Source of the DNA: Pseudomonadota bacterium
Lineage (GTDB): Bacteria; Pseudomonadota; Gammaproteobacteria; Burkholderiales; Burkholderiaceae
Assembly (NCBI GenBank): GCA_963205525.1
Contig: CAUJJP010000097.1
Location: forward strand, 1 to 64,000
Length of the DNA: 64,000 nucleotides
Direction of reading: 5' to 3'
Part shown: in pieces, positions 16,861-25,073 of the stretch
How positions within the stretch are numbered: position 1 is the first letter of the stretch
How the letters are laid out: every line of letters begins with the position of its first letter
Translations under genes and position numbers: made by a program
Notes under the pieces: generated by a model
Database searches by the model: none
Told to the model about the DNA's origin: nothing
The model's input: only the letters and a program-made list of their open reading frames with translations

Positions 16861-17274
16861 CTAGAGTTCGGCGCGCGGGATGCCCGCGCCGGCCATGGCC
16901 TTCTGCAAGGCTTCGTCCAGCGTGGCCAGCGGCAGGGCGCGCCGCAGCGCGAGTTCCAGATAGGCGGCGTCGTAGGCGCTCAGGCCATGTCGGGCCGCCA
17001 GGGCATCGAGCGCGGTCATCGCCACCGGCTCGCGGTCGACGCGCAGGCGAAGCGCCTGTGCGTGCTCCACCAGTTCCTGCCGCTTGGCCGCCGTGATGCA
17101 ACGGCGCCGCTGGGCGCTGAGCAGCAGGTTGCCCACCTCCAGCAGCCACAGCGCCGGCACCCAGACCTCGCCTTCGGCGGTGGCCTGCAAGGCGGCCTCG
17201 GTGTAGGGCGTGGCTTCGTCAGGCAGGAACCAGGCCGCGCTGACGGAGGCGTCGACGACGAGGGCGACGCTCAA
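16861..17274 (-). CDS. PIN-domain ribonuclease toxin (VapC-like)
   Basis: This 137-residue PIN-domain protein has the four acidic metal-binding positions visible: D8 (VVDASV), E46 (LLEVGN), D102 (SAYDAAYLELA) and D120 (ATLDEAL). Such toxins cut RNA, often tRNA or rRNA, when released from their antitoxin. The ATG overlaps the stop of the upstream antitoxin gene by 4 bases (ATGA), giving coupled translation. The two genes form a type II toxin-antitoxin pair next to the restriction gene. Confidence 0.88.
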   Translation of the reverse strand: MSVALVVDASVSAAWFLPDEATPYTEAALQATAEGEVWVPALWLLEVGNLLLSAQRRRCITAAKRQELVEHAQALRLRVDREPVAMTALDALAARHGLSAYDAAYLELALRRALPLATLDEALQKAMAGAGIPRAEL

Positions 17275-17513
17275 CGCCGGCCCTCGGCGATGAGGTCACG
17301 CGCCTTCAGCTTGCCCAGGCTGACGCCCTGACGCGCGGCCCGCAGGCCGGCCACGGCACTGCGCGCGGCGCTGGCGCTGTCTTGCTCGCTGGGCAGGGCC
17401 AGTTGCGCCACCACCTTGCCACGGCGCGTGATGGCGATGACTTCGCCGCGCTGCACGCGCTCGATCAGCTCGGACAGGCGGTTCTTGGCTTCGTACAGGG
17501 CGACTTCGGTCAT
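17271..17513 (-). CDS. Antitoxin of the Phd/YefM-like (prevent-host-death) type
   Basis: An 80-residue protein. The N-terminal half (MTEVALYEAKNRLSELIERV, then GEVIAITRRGKVVAQL) is the Phd/YefM DNA-binding fold. The C-terminal half, rich in Ala, Arg and Ser, would wrap the PIN toxin. It precedes and overlaps the toxin gene, the usual order for autoregulated pairs. The start has GAGGAG about 8 bases upstream. A 14-bp perfect palindrome lies in its promoter. Confidence 0.87.
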   Translation of the reverse strand: MTEVALYEAKNRLSELIERVQRGEVIAITRRGKVVAQLALPSEQDSASAARSAVAGLRAARQGVSLGKLKARDLIAEGRR

Positions 17514-17541
17514 GCGGGGCTCCTCGCTTGGCCCAGGCTGC

Positions 17542-17570
17542 AGTCTATCTGGCTAGCTAGCCATCTTGAA
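17542..17570 (-). promoter_or_regulatory. vapBC promoter with 14-bp palindromic operator
   Basis: Read on the minus strand, TTCAAG (17565-17570) and TAGACT (17542-17547) are separated by 17 bases, a plausible weak sigma-70 promoter. The spacer contains TGGCTAGCTAGCCA (17550-17563), a perfect palindrome. Binding of the toxin-antitoxin complex there would block the promoter. The promoter call is inferred; the palindrome is certain. Confidence 0.6.
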
Positions 17571-17948
17571 CCTGGATCCGGCAGTTGGACGCGCCCGAGC
17601 GGGCTGCGCTGCGGTGTGCTGCACGGTGACACGTCTCGCGTCGCCTGCAACGTGGCCTCGGCCGCGAGGCGCCAGCCGCGCGGATGCTCGGCAAAGCTGT
17701 CGCGCCCGCGCTGCAGGTCTTCCATGCGCCTTCCCGCGCAGCTTGCCGCGCACTGCAGGACTTACACTTTTCAGCCGCGCGGTGCACATCGATCCGCATG
17801 CGCTGGCCGCCGTCCATGGCGAAGCGCCGGAGACGACCATGCAACGAGTGTCCAGCTTCGTCGCCAGTGGTTGTCTGTGGTCGCCGGTGCGGCGCCGATG
17901 CCTGGCTTGCCAGCCAGATTCGACAGGCCCATTCCTCGAATCCCCGCC
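17571..17948. other. Stretch without a recognisable gene
   Basis: About 380 bases between the vapBC promoter and the amidase start. Short open frames on both strands show no recognised domain. A weakly coding-like run on the minus strand (EDLQRGRDSFAEHPRGW) may be decayed sequence. The stretch probably contains the amidase promoter, but no clear -35/-10 pair was found. Confidence 0.4.
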
Positions 17949-19427
17949 ATGCACCCCTGCGAACTCGACGCCCACGAACTGAGTGCCGCCATCCACGCGC
18001 GCGAGTTCTCCTGCCGCGAGCTGATGCAGGCCACGCTGGCGCGCATCGGGGCGCTGAATCCGCGGGCGAACGCGATCGTCAACCTGGCGCCCGAGGACAC
18101 GCTGCTGCGCCAGGCCGACGCCGCCGACGCCCGGCTCGCGCGCGGCGCATCCGACGGCTGGCTGCACGGCATGCCGCTGGCGGTGAAGGACACCGGGCAG
18201 GCGCTGGGGTTTCCCACCAGCTTCGGCTCGCCGCTGCTGGCACGCGAGATGCCGGACTGCGACAGCCTGTACGTGCAGCGCATGAAGGCGGCCGGCGCGA
18301 TCGTGATCGGCAAGACCAACATGCCCGAGCTGGGGCTGGGCTCGCACACCTTCAACCCGCTGTTCGGCGCCACCCCCAACGCCTGGGACCCGCAGCTGAG
18401 TGCGGGCGGCAGCAGCGGCGGCGCGGCGGTGGCGCTGGCGCTGCGCCTGCTGGCGCTGGCCGACGGTTCGGACTTCATGGGCTCGCTGCGCAACCCGGCG
18501 GGCTGGAACCACGTGATCGGGCTGCGCCCCAGCCAGGGCCGGGTGCCGGGCTGGCCGCGGCCGGAGCTGTTCGTGGGCCAGCTCGCCACCGACGGTCCGA
18601 TGGGCCGGCGCGTGCGCGACGTGGCGCGCCTGCTGTCCATCCAGGCCGGCGCCGACCCGCGCGCACCGCTGGCCATCGCCGAAGGGCCACGCAGCTTCGT
18701 GCCGCCGCCCGACGCCTCGCTGGGCGGGCTGCGCATCGGCTGGCTGGGCGACCTGGGCGGCCACCTGGCGGTGGAGGACGGCATCCTGGACTGCTGCGCC
18801 CAGGCGCTGCAGACCATGGAAGGCGGCGGCGCCCGGGTACTGGCACTGGCGCCCGATGCGCTCTACCCGGACCTGGACGCGCTGTGGCAGGCCTGGCTGC
18901 GCTGGCGCCAGGCGCTGGTGGCGCCGCAGGTGGCGGCGCTGCTGGCGCGCCCGGGGGTGCGGCGCGAGCAGATCAAGCCCGAGGCGCTGTGGGAGCTGGA
19001 CCAGGCCGCGGGCCTGTCGGCGGCCGACTTCATGCACGCCGCGGGCGTGCGCAGCGCCTACCACGCGCGGCTGCTGCAGGTGTTCGAGCAGGTCGACCTG
19101 CTGGCGCTGCCGGTGGCGCAGTGCTGGCCCTTCCCCCTCGGCGAGCGCTGGCCGCGCACGGTGGCGGGCCGCACCATGCAGACCTACCACCAGTGGATGG
19201 AGTGCACGCTGTACGCCAGCTTCGGCGGGCTGCCGGCGATCAGCCTGCCGGCCGGCTTCCACCCCAACGGCCGCTGGCCCTGCGGCATCCAGCTCATCGG
19301 CCGCCCGCAGGGCGACGCCGCCTTGCTGCACGCGGCACAGGGCTGGGAGAACCTGGCCGCGCCGCTGTTCGCGCGCCGGCCACCGGCGGTGGCCGGTGGG
19401 CTCAGTGGTTCGCCAGCGCGTCCTTGA
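17949..19427 (+). CDS. Amidase signature family hydrolase
   Basis: A 492-residue protein with the amidase pattern MPLAVKDTGQALGFPTSFGS (Lys), SAGGSSGGAAVALALRL (cis-Ser) and ADGSDFMGSLRNPAGW (nucleophile Ser in a slightly unusual context, DGSDFMGSLRNP instead of TDTGGSIRxP). It resembles the AtzF/GatA-like amidases annotated simply as amidase. The ATG at 17949 starts the homologous region, and a longer open frame upstream has no amidase features. Its last 26 bases overlap the convergent hepT-like gene. A 70-bp piece of its 5' end is duplicated at 16768. Confidence 0.85.
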   Translation: MHPCELDAHELSAAIHAREFSCRELMQATLARIGALNPRANAIVNLAPEDTLLRQADAADARLARGASDGWLHGMPLAVKDTGQALGFPTSFGSPLLAREMPDCDSLYVQRMKAAGAIVIGKTNMPELGLGSHTFNPLFGATPNAWDPQLSAGGSSGGAAVALALRLLALADGSDFMGSLRNPAGWNHVIGLRPSQGRVPGWPRPELFVGQLATDGPMGRRVRDVARLLSIQAGADPRAPLAIAEGPRSFVPPPDASLGGLRIGWLGDLGGHLAVEDGILDCCAQALQTMEGGGARVLALAPDALYPDLDALWQAWLRWRQALVAPQVAALLARPGVRREQIKPEALWELDQAAGLSAADFMHAAGVRSAYHARLLQVFEQVDLLALPVAQCWPFPLGERWPRTVAGRTMQTYHQWMECTLYASFGGLPAISLPAGFHPNGRWPCGIQLIGRPQGDAALLHAAQGWENLAAPLFARRPPAVAGGLSGSPARP

Positions 19428-19746
19428 GTTGCCTGACCAGTTCCGGCAGGCTTTCCGTGACCGACGTCCACAAGACGTCCGCATCGGCATCGAAGTAGGC
19501 ATGGACGAGTCGGTGGCGCATCCCGACCGCGCCTTGCCAGGGCAGTTCCGGCAGCAGCGTTCGCGTCGCTTGCGAGACCTTGGACGCCGCCTCGCCGACG
19601 ATCATGACCAGGTGCAGCAAGGCGAAGCGCAGCATCGCATCGGTGTCCAGATCGGGCCGCTGCCTGTCCAGGCAGAACTCGATGGCGTGCTCTGATGCCT
19701 CGAGCATGTGGCGCAGCCGCACCAGGTCACTTTCAGGCAGCGACAT
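19402..19746 (-). CDS. HepT-like HEPN ribonuclease toxin
   Basis: A 114-residue all-helical HEPN (DUF86) protein. The active-site motif R-x4-H-x-Y is present as R77-HRLV-H82-A-Y84. In HepT toxins, Arg and His form the RNase site and the Tyr is the residue adenylylated by the partner nucleotidyltransferase. Its start overlaps the end of the nucleotidyltransferase gene by 14 bases. The 3' end overlaps the convergent amidase. Confidence 0.88.
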   Translation of the reverse strand: MSLPESDLVRLRHMLEASEHAIEFCLDRQRPDLDTDAMLRFALLHLVMIVGEAASKVSQATRTLLPELPWQGAVGMRHRLVHAYFDADADVLWTSVTESLPELVRQLKDALANH

Positions 19747-20038
19747 ACTGGGCCTGAGCCTCGCGCAGCACCCGATCGCGGAAGTAGCGGCTGAGTTCGG
19801 CCGGCGTGCGCAAGTCCACCTTGCGGCCGCCGATCAGGGCCGACAACTCGATCTCGATTTGCGACAAGCTGAAGTAGGAGGGCGTGGCATCGGACTCGAA
19901 CTCCACCAGCAGGTCGACGTCGCTGTCCGGTCGCGCCGAACCCTTGAGCTGGGAACCGAACAGCGACAGCTTGCGGATTCGGTGGCGCCGGCACAGGGCG
20001 GCCAGCGCTTCGGGGTCCATGTTCAGGGCGGGATGCAT
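19733..20038 (-). CDS. MntA-like minimal nucleotidyltransferase antitoxin
   Basis: A 101-residue protein (95 if the internal ATG at 20020 is used) with the nucleotidyltransferase motif GS-x10-DxD (FGSQLKGSARPDSDVDLLVEF is about residues 28-48). MntA proteins neutralise HepT by attaching AMP to its conserved tyrosine. The order antitoxin-toxin and the overlap match that system. The family assignment follows from motif plus neighbour; activity is inferred. Confidence 0.88.
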   Translation of the reverse strand: MHPALNMDPEALAALCRRHRIRKLSLFGSQLKGSARPDSDVDLLVEFESDATPSYFSLSQIEIELSALIGGRKVDLRTPAELSRYFRDRVLREAQAQYVAA

Positions 20039-20112
20039 GGCGGCGTCCGAAGTCTGTCCACCATTGTGGACGCTGCGGCGGCAAGGCGCACGCCGGGCCG
20101 TGCCGCGCTCAC

Positions 20113-20185
20113 GAGAAGACGCCGGCCCGTCCCAAGTCTTCTTGACCCCCGCGGGCCCGGCGCAGCCCGGCCCTGGAGGCACTCA
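20113..20185 (+). repeat. Dispersed stem-loop repeat, copy c (short form)
   Basis: A stem-loop with arms AGAAGAC (20114-20120) and GTCTTCT (20136-20142) and loop GCCGGCCCGTCCCAA, then CCCCCGCGGG and a GGGCCGGG-type end that runs into the stop codon of the chemoreceptor gene (TGA on the minus strand at 20183-20185). It is slightly degenerate in the loop compared with other copies. Confidence 0.85.
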
Positions 20186-21733
20186 GTGCGCGACGCTCGC
20201 GTCCAGCTTGAACAAGGCGACCACCTGGGTGAGCTGGCGGGCCTGCTGGCGCAGGCTGTCGGCGGCGGCGGCGCTTTCCTCCACCAGCGCCGCGTTCTGC
20301 TGCGTCACCTGGTCGAGCTGGCCGACGGCGTCGCCGATCTGGCCGATGCCCTGCGTCTGCTCGCGGCTGGCGATGCCGATCTCGCCGACCAGGGTGCTGA
20401 CGCGGCGCACCTGGGACAGGATCTCGTCCATCGTGCGCCCGGCGGCTTCGACCAGGGCGCTGCCCTCGGCCGCCGTCTCGCTGCTGCGCCCGACCAGGGT
20501 CTTGACCTGGCGTGCCGCCTCGGCCGAGCGCCGGGCCAGGCTGCGCACCTCGCCCGCCACGACCGCGAAGCCGCGCCCCTGCTCACCCGCGCGCGCCGCT
20601 TCCACCGCCGCGTTCAGGGCCAGGATGTTGGTCTGGAAGGCGATGCCGTCGATGACGCCGATGATCTCGCCGATCTCGTGCGAGCTGGCGTTGATGCGGC
20701 CCATGATGTCCACCACCTGGGCCACCGCCGCCTCGCCCCGGGTGGCGACGTCGGCGGCACCGCTGGACAGCGCCGCCGCCTGGCGCGCGCTCTCGTCGTT
20801 CTGGCGCACGGTGGAGCTGAGCTGCTCCATGGAGGCGGCGGTCTGCTGCAGGTTGGCGGCCTGCTCCTCGGTGCGCTGGGAGAGGTCGGCGTTGCCGGCG
20901 GCGATCTGGTCGGAGCCGGTGGCGATGGAGTCCGAGCTCGCCCGCACCTGGCCGACGATGCGCACCAGGCTCTGGTTCATCTCGCCGAGCGCGCCGAGCA
21001 GCTGGGCGGCCTCGTCGCGCCCGCGCGGGCTGACGCTGCCGGTCAGGTCGCCGGCCGCCACCTGGCGCGCCAGCGCCAGCGCCTTGTGCAGCGGCACCGT
21101 GATCGAGCGCGTCAGGCGCAGACCCAGCACCACGGCGAGCGCCAAGGCCGCCGCCCCGAGCGCCAGCAGCCCGTTGCGGGCGTCGGCGTAGCTCTGCTGC
21201 ACGTCCTGCGCCGCCTGCGCGTTGAGCTCGCCCTGGTGGCGCAGGATCTCGTCCAGCGCCAGCTTGTAGGCGACGAAGCGCGGGCGCAGCTGCTGGTTCA
21301 GGTAGGCCTCGGCCGCCTCGTCATCGCCGGCCTGGATCATGGCCTGCAGCTGCTCGCTGCCCTGGGCGTAGGCGGCGTCGAGGGCGAGCAGCTTGGCGCG
21401 CACGTCCGCGCGCTCCAGGTGCTGGCGCAGGTAGTCGCGGTCGGTGGCCAGGGTCTGTTTGGCCTGCGCCAGCAGCTCGAGCTGCCGGGCGCGGTCCTGC
21501 GCATCGGCGCTCAGCAGCATGTTGCGCAGGCCGATCGCATTCGCATTGATCTGGTCCAGGGCCGAGTTGGCGCGCTCGGTGCGCGGCGCGTTCTCGTTCG
21601 TGATGCGGTGGACGCGGCCGTTGACCTGCCACAGCATGCCCAGGCCGAGACCGATGCAAAGCAGCATCAGGAGCGCCAGGCTGGCAAAACCCAGCCCGAG
21701 CCGGGTGCCGATGTTCAGATGGGACAACTTCAT
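20183..21733 (-). CDS. Methyl-accepting chemotaxis protein with four-helix-bundle sensor
   Basis: A 516-residue chemoreceptor: membrane segment about 13-34, periplasmic helical sensor (4HB_MCP type) about 35-190, second membrane segment about 190-206, HAMP domain, then a long coiled-coil signalling domain. The hairpin tip reads [20 protein letters not shown], which contacts CheA/CheW. It ends KLDASVAH with no CheR-docking pentapeptide. It signals to the CheA encoded at 25074 or to another array. The gene stands alone, with the two-component genes upstream on the same strand. Its ligand is unknown. Confidence 0.92.
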   Translation of the reverse strand: MKLSHLNIGTRLGLGFASLALLMLLCIGLGLGMLWQVNGRVHRITNENAPRTERANSALDQINANAIGLRNMLLSADAQDRARQLELLAQAKQTLATDRDYLRQHLERADVRAKLLALDAAYAQGSEQLQAMIQAGDDEAAEAYLNQQLRPRFVAYKLALDEILRHQGELNAQAAQDVQQSYADARNGLLALGAAALALAVVLGLRLTRSITVPLHKALALARQVAAGDLTGSVSPRGRDEAAQLLGALGEMNQSLVRIVGQVRASSDSIATGSDQIAAGNADLSQRTEEQAANLQQTAASMEQLSSTVRQNDESARQAAALSSGAADVATRGEAAVAQVVDIMGRINASSHEIGEIIGVIDGIAFQTNILALNAAVEAARAGEQGRGFAVVAGEVRSLARRSAEAARQVKTLVGRSSETAAEGSALVEAAGRTMDEILSQVRRVSTLVGEIGIASREQTQGIGQIGDAVGQLDQVTQQNAALVEESAAAADSLRQQARQLTQVVALFKLDASVAH

Positions 21734-22039
21734 GGGAGATTCGCTTCAGGGTTCGCTCCCGGGCATGGATCACAGGCGCGCCGGGTCTTGTTGCGTGGCA
21801 GCCCGCCGCCTTGCGATCCGCAGTACGGAACCGGGGCTGAGGGCTGAACGGCAACAACTGTAGGTAAAAACCCTGGGCCGCGTAACCAGATGTGTCCTCT
21901 AATCGGAACGCGGTGCGCGTGACGGATGACACATCCCGGTCTCCTGGCGGATCCTTGCGGCCATGGCGGCCATGGCGGCCATCCCGCCCGCGCGGCAGGC
22001 GCGGCAGGCGAAGGCGGTGCAGCCCCCGGCAGCCGCGCG
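21734..22039. other. Intergenic stretch without a gene
   Basis: About 306 bases between the chemoreceptor and the response regulator on the same strand. A tandem CCATGGCGG repeat and GCGGCAGGC units occur at 21960-22015. No sigma-28-like motif was found for the chemoreceptor here. Confidence 0.4.
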
Positions 22040-22675
22040 TCAGCTCCCCACCAGCCCGTTGCGTATCGCGTAGACCGTCAGTTCCGAGTTGTTGGCAAGC
22101 GCCAACTTCTCAAGAACACGCGCGCGGTAGACCGAGACGGTCTTGGGGCTGAGCTTGAGTTCCTCGGCGATGTCGGACAGGCGCTTGCCGCTGGCGATCA
22201 GCACCAGGGTCTGCAGTTCGCGGTCCGACAGGGTCTGGTGCGCGTTCTCGGGCGCCGGTGCGGTCAGGCTCTGGACCAGCATCTGGGCGATCTCGGGCGT
22301 GACGTACTTGCGGCCCTGGGCCACGGTGCGCACCGCCTGCACCAGCAGCTGCGGGTCGCCGCCCTTGTTCACGTAGCCGAAGGCGCCGGCGCGCAGGGCG
22401 CGGATGGCGTACTGGTCCTCCGGGTACATGCTGACCACCAGCACCTTGACCGGCGAGCCCTCTTCCTTGAGCGCGTGCAAGGCGTCCAGGCCGCTGCGCC
22501 CGGGCAGGTTGATGTCCAGCACCAGGACATCGCAGCGCGTGTGGCGCAGCAGGCCGCGCAGCTCGCCGTAGTCGCCCGCCTCGCCGACGACGCTGATGTC
22601 CGGGGCGTCGGACAGGGTGTCGCGGATGCCGCGCCGGATCAGCGCGTGGTCGTCGCACAGGATGACGTCGGTCAT
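22040..22675 (-). CDS. NarL/FixJ-family response regulator
   Basis: A 211-residue regulator: receiver domain with acidic pocket CDD (7-9), phospho-acceptor D54 (VLDINLPG) and conserved Lys (VNKGG). The C-terminal LuxR-type helix-turn-helix (LSDRELQTLVLIASGKRLSD, LSPKTVSVYRARVLEK) binds DNA. The ATG at 22675 has GGAGAAGG about 5 bases upstream, and the longer open frame to 22789 overlaps the kinase gene. It lies 58 bases after the hybrid kinase and is its likely partner. Targets are unknown. Confidence 0.9.
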   Translation of the reverse strand: MTDVILCDDHALIRRGIRDTLSDAPDISVVGEAGDYGELRGLLRHTRCDVLVLDINLPGRSGLDALHALKEEGSPVKVLVVSMYPEDQYAIRALRAGAFGYVNKGGDPQLLVQAVRTVAQGRKYVTPEIAQMLVQSLTAPAPENAHQTLSDRELQTLVLIASGKRLSDIAEELKLSPKTVSVYRARVLEKLALANNSELTVYAIRNGLVGS

Positions 22676-22733
22676 GGCCTTCTCCGGGGGCTTGCGGGGC
22701 GGCGGGCCGGGCGCGGCCTGGACCTGGGGGCAC

Positions 22734-23909
22734 TCACAGCGATGACCAGGCCGAGGGGTCGTGCTCGCGCCCGTGGTCGAGCTCGACATCGGGCGCGTCG
22801 GGCGTCGGCGCGGCGCCCTCCTCCAGCGGCACCGACAGGATGAGCTGGGTGCCGGCCGGGCCGCTGATCACGTCCACCCAGCCGCCCACCGCCTGCGCGC
22901 GCTCGGCCAGCCCGCGCAGGCCGAAGCTGCGCGCCTTGGCGCGGTCGGCGTCGGTCAGGCCGCGGCCATCGTCGCCCACCTCCAGCGAGAGCACGCCGGC
23001 ACCGACCACGAGCTCGATCTGGACCCGGTTCGCCTGCGCGTGCTTGCTCACGTTGGTGAGCGCTTCCTGCGCCATCCGGTAAGCCACCAGCGGCACCCCG
23101 GGCGGCAGCTCCTGCAGCTCGGCGGGGCCGCGGAAGACGCACTCGATGCCGGTGCGGCGCTCGAAGTTGCCGGCCATCCACTGCAGCGCCGCGAGCAGGC
23201 CCTGCTCCAGGATCGCCGGGCGCAGGTTGTGCATGATGCGCTTGCTGGCGTCGATGGCGTGGGTGAGGAGCTCGATCGCGGCGTCGGCGCGCTGCAGCAC
23301 GGCGGGCGCGGCAGCGACGCGACGGCGGATGGCGTCGAGCTCGAAGCGCAGCGCGGTCAGGGTGCCACCCACCTCGTCGTGGATCTCGCGCGCGATGTGG
23401 GCGCGCTCGGCCTCGATGCTGGTCTGCAGGTGGCGCGCCAGCGCCGCCAGCTGCTCGCGGCTGGCCTGCAGCGCGCGGTCGGCGGCGGCGTGCGCGCGCT
23501 TGGCCTCGGCGGCCTCGATCGCGTGCTCCACCGCCGGCGCCAGCCGCGCCAGGTTGGACTTGAGCAGGTAGTCGCTGGCGCCGTTGCGCATCGCGGCCAC
23601 CGCGGTGTCCTCGCCGATCTCGCCCGAGACCAGGATGAAGGGCAGGTCCAGGCGCCGCTCGCGCAGCAGGCGCAGCGCGTCCAGCCCGGAGAAGCCAGGC
23701 AGGTTGTAGTCCGACAGGATCAGGTCCCAGCGGTTGGCGGCGCCGCCGCGGCGGTCCAACGCGGCCTCGAAGCCCTCTCGTGTGTCCACGCGCCGGCACT
23801 CCACCTCCCGCCCGCCGCGCCGCAGGTGCGCCAGCGCGAGCGCGTGGTCGGGTTCCGAGTCCTCCAGGTGCAGCACGCGCAGCGCGCGCGCCGGGGTGTC
23901 TTGCGCCAT
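22734..23909 (-). CDS. Receiver-histidine kinase hybrid (HisKA_3/NarX-type)
   Basis: A 391-residue soluble protein. The N-terminal receiver has D67 (LILSDYNLPG). A short coiled coil follows, then a HisKA_3 dimerisation helix with phospho-acceptor H177 (AHIAREIHDEVGG) and a HATPase domain with ALTNVSKHAQ (N box) and VGDDGRGL (G box). It has no membrane segment. Having the receiver before the kinase suggests control by an upstream kinase, with output to the adjacent NarL-type regulator. The start is at MAQDTPARA; the open frame upstream to 24017 has no domain. Confidence 0.88.
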   Translation of the reverse strand: MAQDTPARALRVLHLEDSEPDHALALAHLRRGGREVECRRVDTREGFEAALDRRGGAANRWDLILSDYNLPGFSGLDALRLLRERRLDLPFILVSGEIGEDTAVAAMRNGASDYLLKSNLARLAPAVEHAIEAAEAKRAHAAADRALQASREQLAALARHLQTSIEAERAHIAREIHDEVGGTLTALRFELDAIRRRVAAAPAVLQRADAAIELLTHAIDASKRIMHNLRPAILEQGLLAALQWMAGNFERRTGIECVFRGPAELQELPPGVPLVAYRMAQEALTNVSKHAQANRVQIELVVGAGVLSLEVGDDGRGLTDADRAKARSFGLRGLAERAQAVGGWVDVISGPAGTQLILSVPLEEGAAPTPDAPDVELDHGREHDPSAWSSL

Positions 23910-24038
23910 GGGCGCAGTATGGCGCAGCGCGGGGCGGCGTCCGGCCGGGGTCCGCCCACCTCCGTCCGGCCCCCGCAGGCACAGCGCCGGGCCGAACCGC
24001 GCTACACCGCGCCGCACCGCACCCCGCTGCGCAGGGCA

Positions 24039-24090
24039 TGGGCAACGGCACCGGCGACGGCACCTGCGACGGCACCGGCGACGGAAATGG
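24039..24090 (+). repeat. Short tandem repeat of GGCACCGGCGAC-like units
   Basis: About four imperfect 12-base units (ACGGCACCGGCG / ACGGCACCTGCG / ACGGCACCGGCG) lie in the divergent region between the hybrid kinase and the chemotaxis operon. Confidence 0.6.
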
Positions 24091-24114
24091 CGCCGCTTTG
24101 CCGGCGTCTTCCGC

Positions 24115-24142
24115 TAAAGCCGCCGGGGGTGGCTGCCGACAA
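24115..24142 (+). promoter_or_regulatory. Sigma-28 (FliA)-like promoter of the chemotaxis operon
   Basis: TAAAG at 24115-24119 and GCCGACAA at 24135-24142 resemble the flagellar sigma factor consensus (TAAAGTTT, GCCGATAA), 7 of 8 matches in the -10. The spacing is one base longer than ideal. It lies 61 bases upstream of the first gene of the operon. The assignment is by pattern and context only. Confidence 0.5.
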
Positions 24143-24202
24143 TCCCTTGACCCAGGCACGCCGGCCCATGGCGCGTGCGTCCCGTCCCTCCGCGGAGAAC
24201 CC

Positions 24203-24661
24203 ATGCTCAGCACCGAAACCGCCGCCGACCCGCCCGAGCGCATGCCCCTGCTGGCCGCGGCCGAGGTCCAGGACGACCTGCTCGTGGCAAGCAACGACCT
24301 GGAGCGGCTGCAGCGCCTGCTCGGTGACGCCAGTGATTCGCTGATCGGTCATTTCTACGCCGCGGCCGACCAGTTGCGCGAGGCCCTGAGCCTGACCGCC
24401 GCCCGTCCCGGGCTGGAGCTGCCGCAGTTGCAGCGGACCATGGAGCACGTCTCCAGCGCGATCACCGCGATGCAGTTCCAGGACCTGGCCTCGCAGCTCA
24501 TCACCCACACCGGTCACCGCCTGCGCGGCTGCGCCGACCGCCTGGCGCGCGACGCGATGGGCGACGACGAGGACGGCGAGGCCGTCGTCGAGGACATGCC
24601 GCTGCGCCCCAACCCCGTGACCCAGGACGAGATGGACGCCGGCTCCATCGAGCTGTTCTGA
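24203..24661 (+). CDS. Small CheZ-like chemotaxis protein
   Basis: A 152-residue helical protein. MQFQDLASQLI (residues 90-100) matches the phosphatase helix of CheZ, in which D-x3-Q supplies the catalytic Asp and Gln; here these would be D94 and Q98. The C-terminal tail TQDEMDAGSIELF is acidic with a hydrophobic end, like the CheY-binding tail of CheZ. It would remove phosphate from CheY-P. It is shorter than enterobacterial CheZ (about 214 residues). The ATG has GGAGAA 6 bases upstream, and it is the first gene of the operon with cheY and cheA. Confidence 0.7.
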   Translation: MLSTETAADPPERMPLLAAAEVQDDLLVASNDLERLQRLLGDASDSLIGHFYAAADQLREALSLTAARPGLELPQLQRTMEHVSSAITAMQFQDLASQLITHTGHRLRGCADRLARDAMGDDEDGEAVVEDMPLRPNPVTQDEMDAGSIELF

Positions 24662-24691
24662 GGCCCGCCCCGAACCCCCGGAGAACCCACC

Positions 24692-25054
24692 ATGCATTCC
24701 ATTCTTGCCGTTGACGACAGCGCCTCGATGCGCCAGATGGTGTCCTTCACCCTGAAGAACGCCGGCTTCAACGTGGTCGAGGCGGTCGACGGCCAGGACG
24801 CCTGGGAGAAGGCCTCCTCGCGCGACTTCAGCCTCGTGCTGACGGACCAGAACATGCCGCGCATGGACGGCATCAACCTGACCAAGCGCCTGCGCGAGAG
24901 CCCCAAGTTCAAGAGCACGCCGATCCTGATCCTGACCACCGAGAGCAGCGACCAGATGAAGCAGGCCGGCCGCGCCGCGGGCGCCACCGGCTGGCTGGTC
25001 AAGCCCTTCGACCCGACCAAGCTGGTCGAGGTCATCGGCAAGGTCATCCGCTGA
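24692..25054 (+). CDS. CheY-type chemotaxis response regulator
   Basis: A 120-residue single-domain receiver: acidic pair D8/D9, phospho-acceptor D52 (LTDQNMPRMDG), switch threonine at TTES (82-83) and K104 (LVKPF). CheY-P would bind the flagellar motor switch or act as a phosphate sink. It lies 30 bases after the CheZ-like gene and 19 bases before cheA, with a GGAGAACCCACC ribosome-binding region. Confidence 0.92.
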   Translation: MHSILAVDDSASMRQMVSFTLKNAGFNVVEAVDGQDAWEKASSRDFSLVLTDQNMPRMDGINLTKRLRESPKFKSTPILILTTESSDQMKQAGRAAGATGWLVKPFDPTKLVEVIGKVIR

Positions 25055-25073
25055 AGTCAAGGGGTACCGAGAG

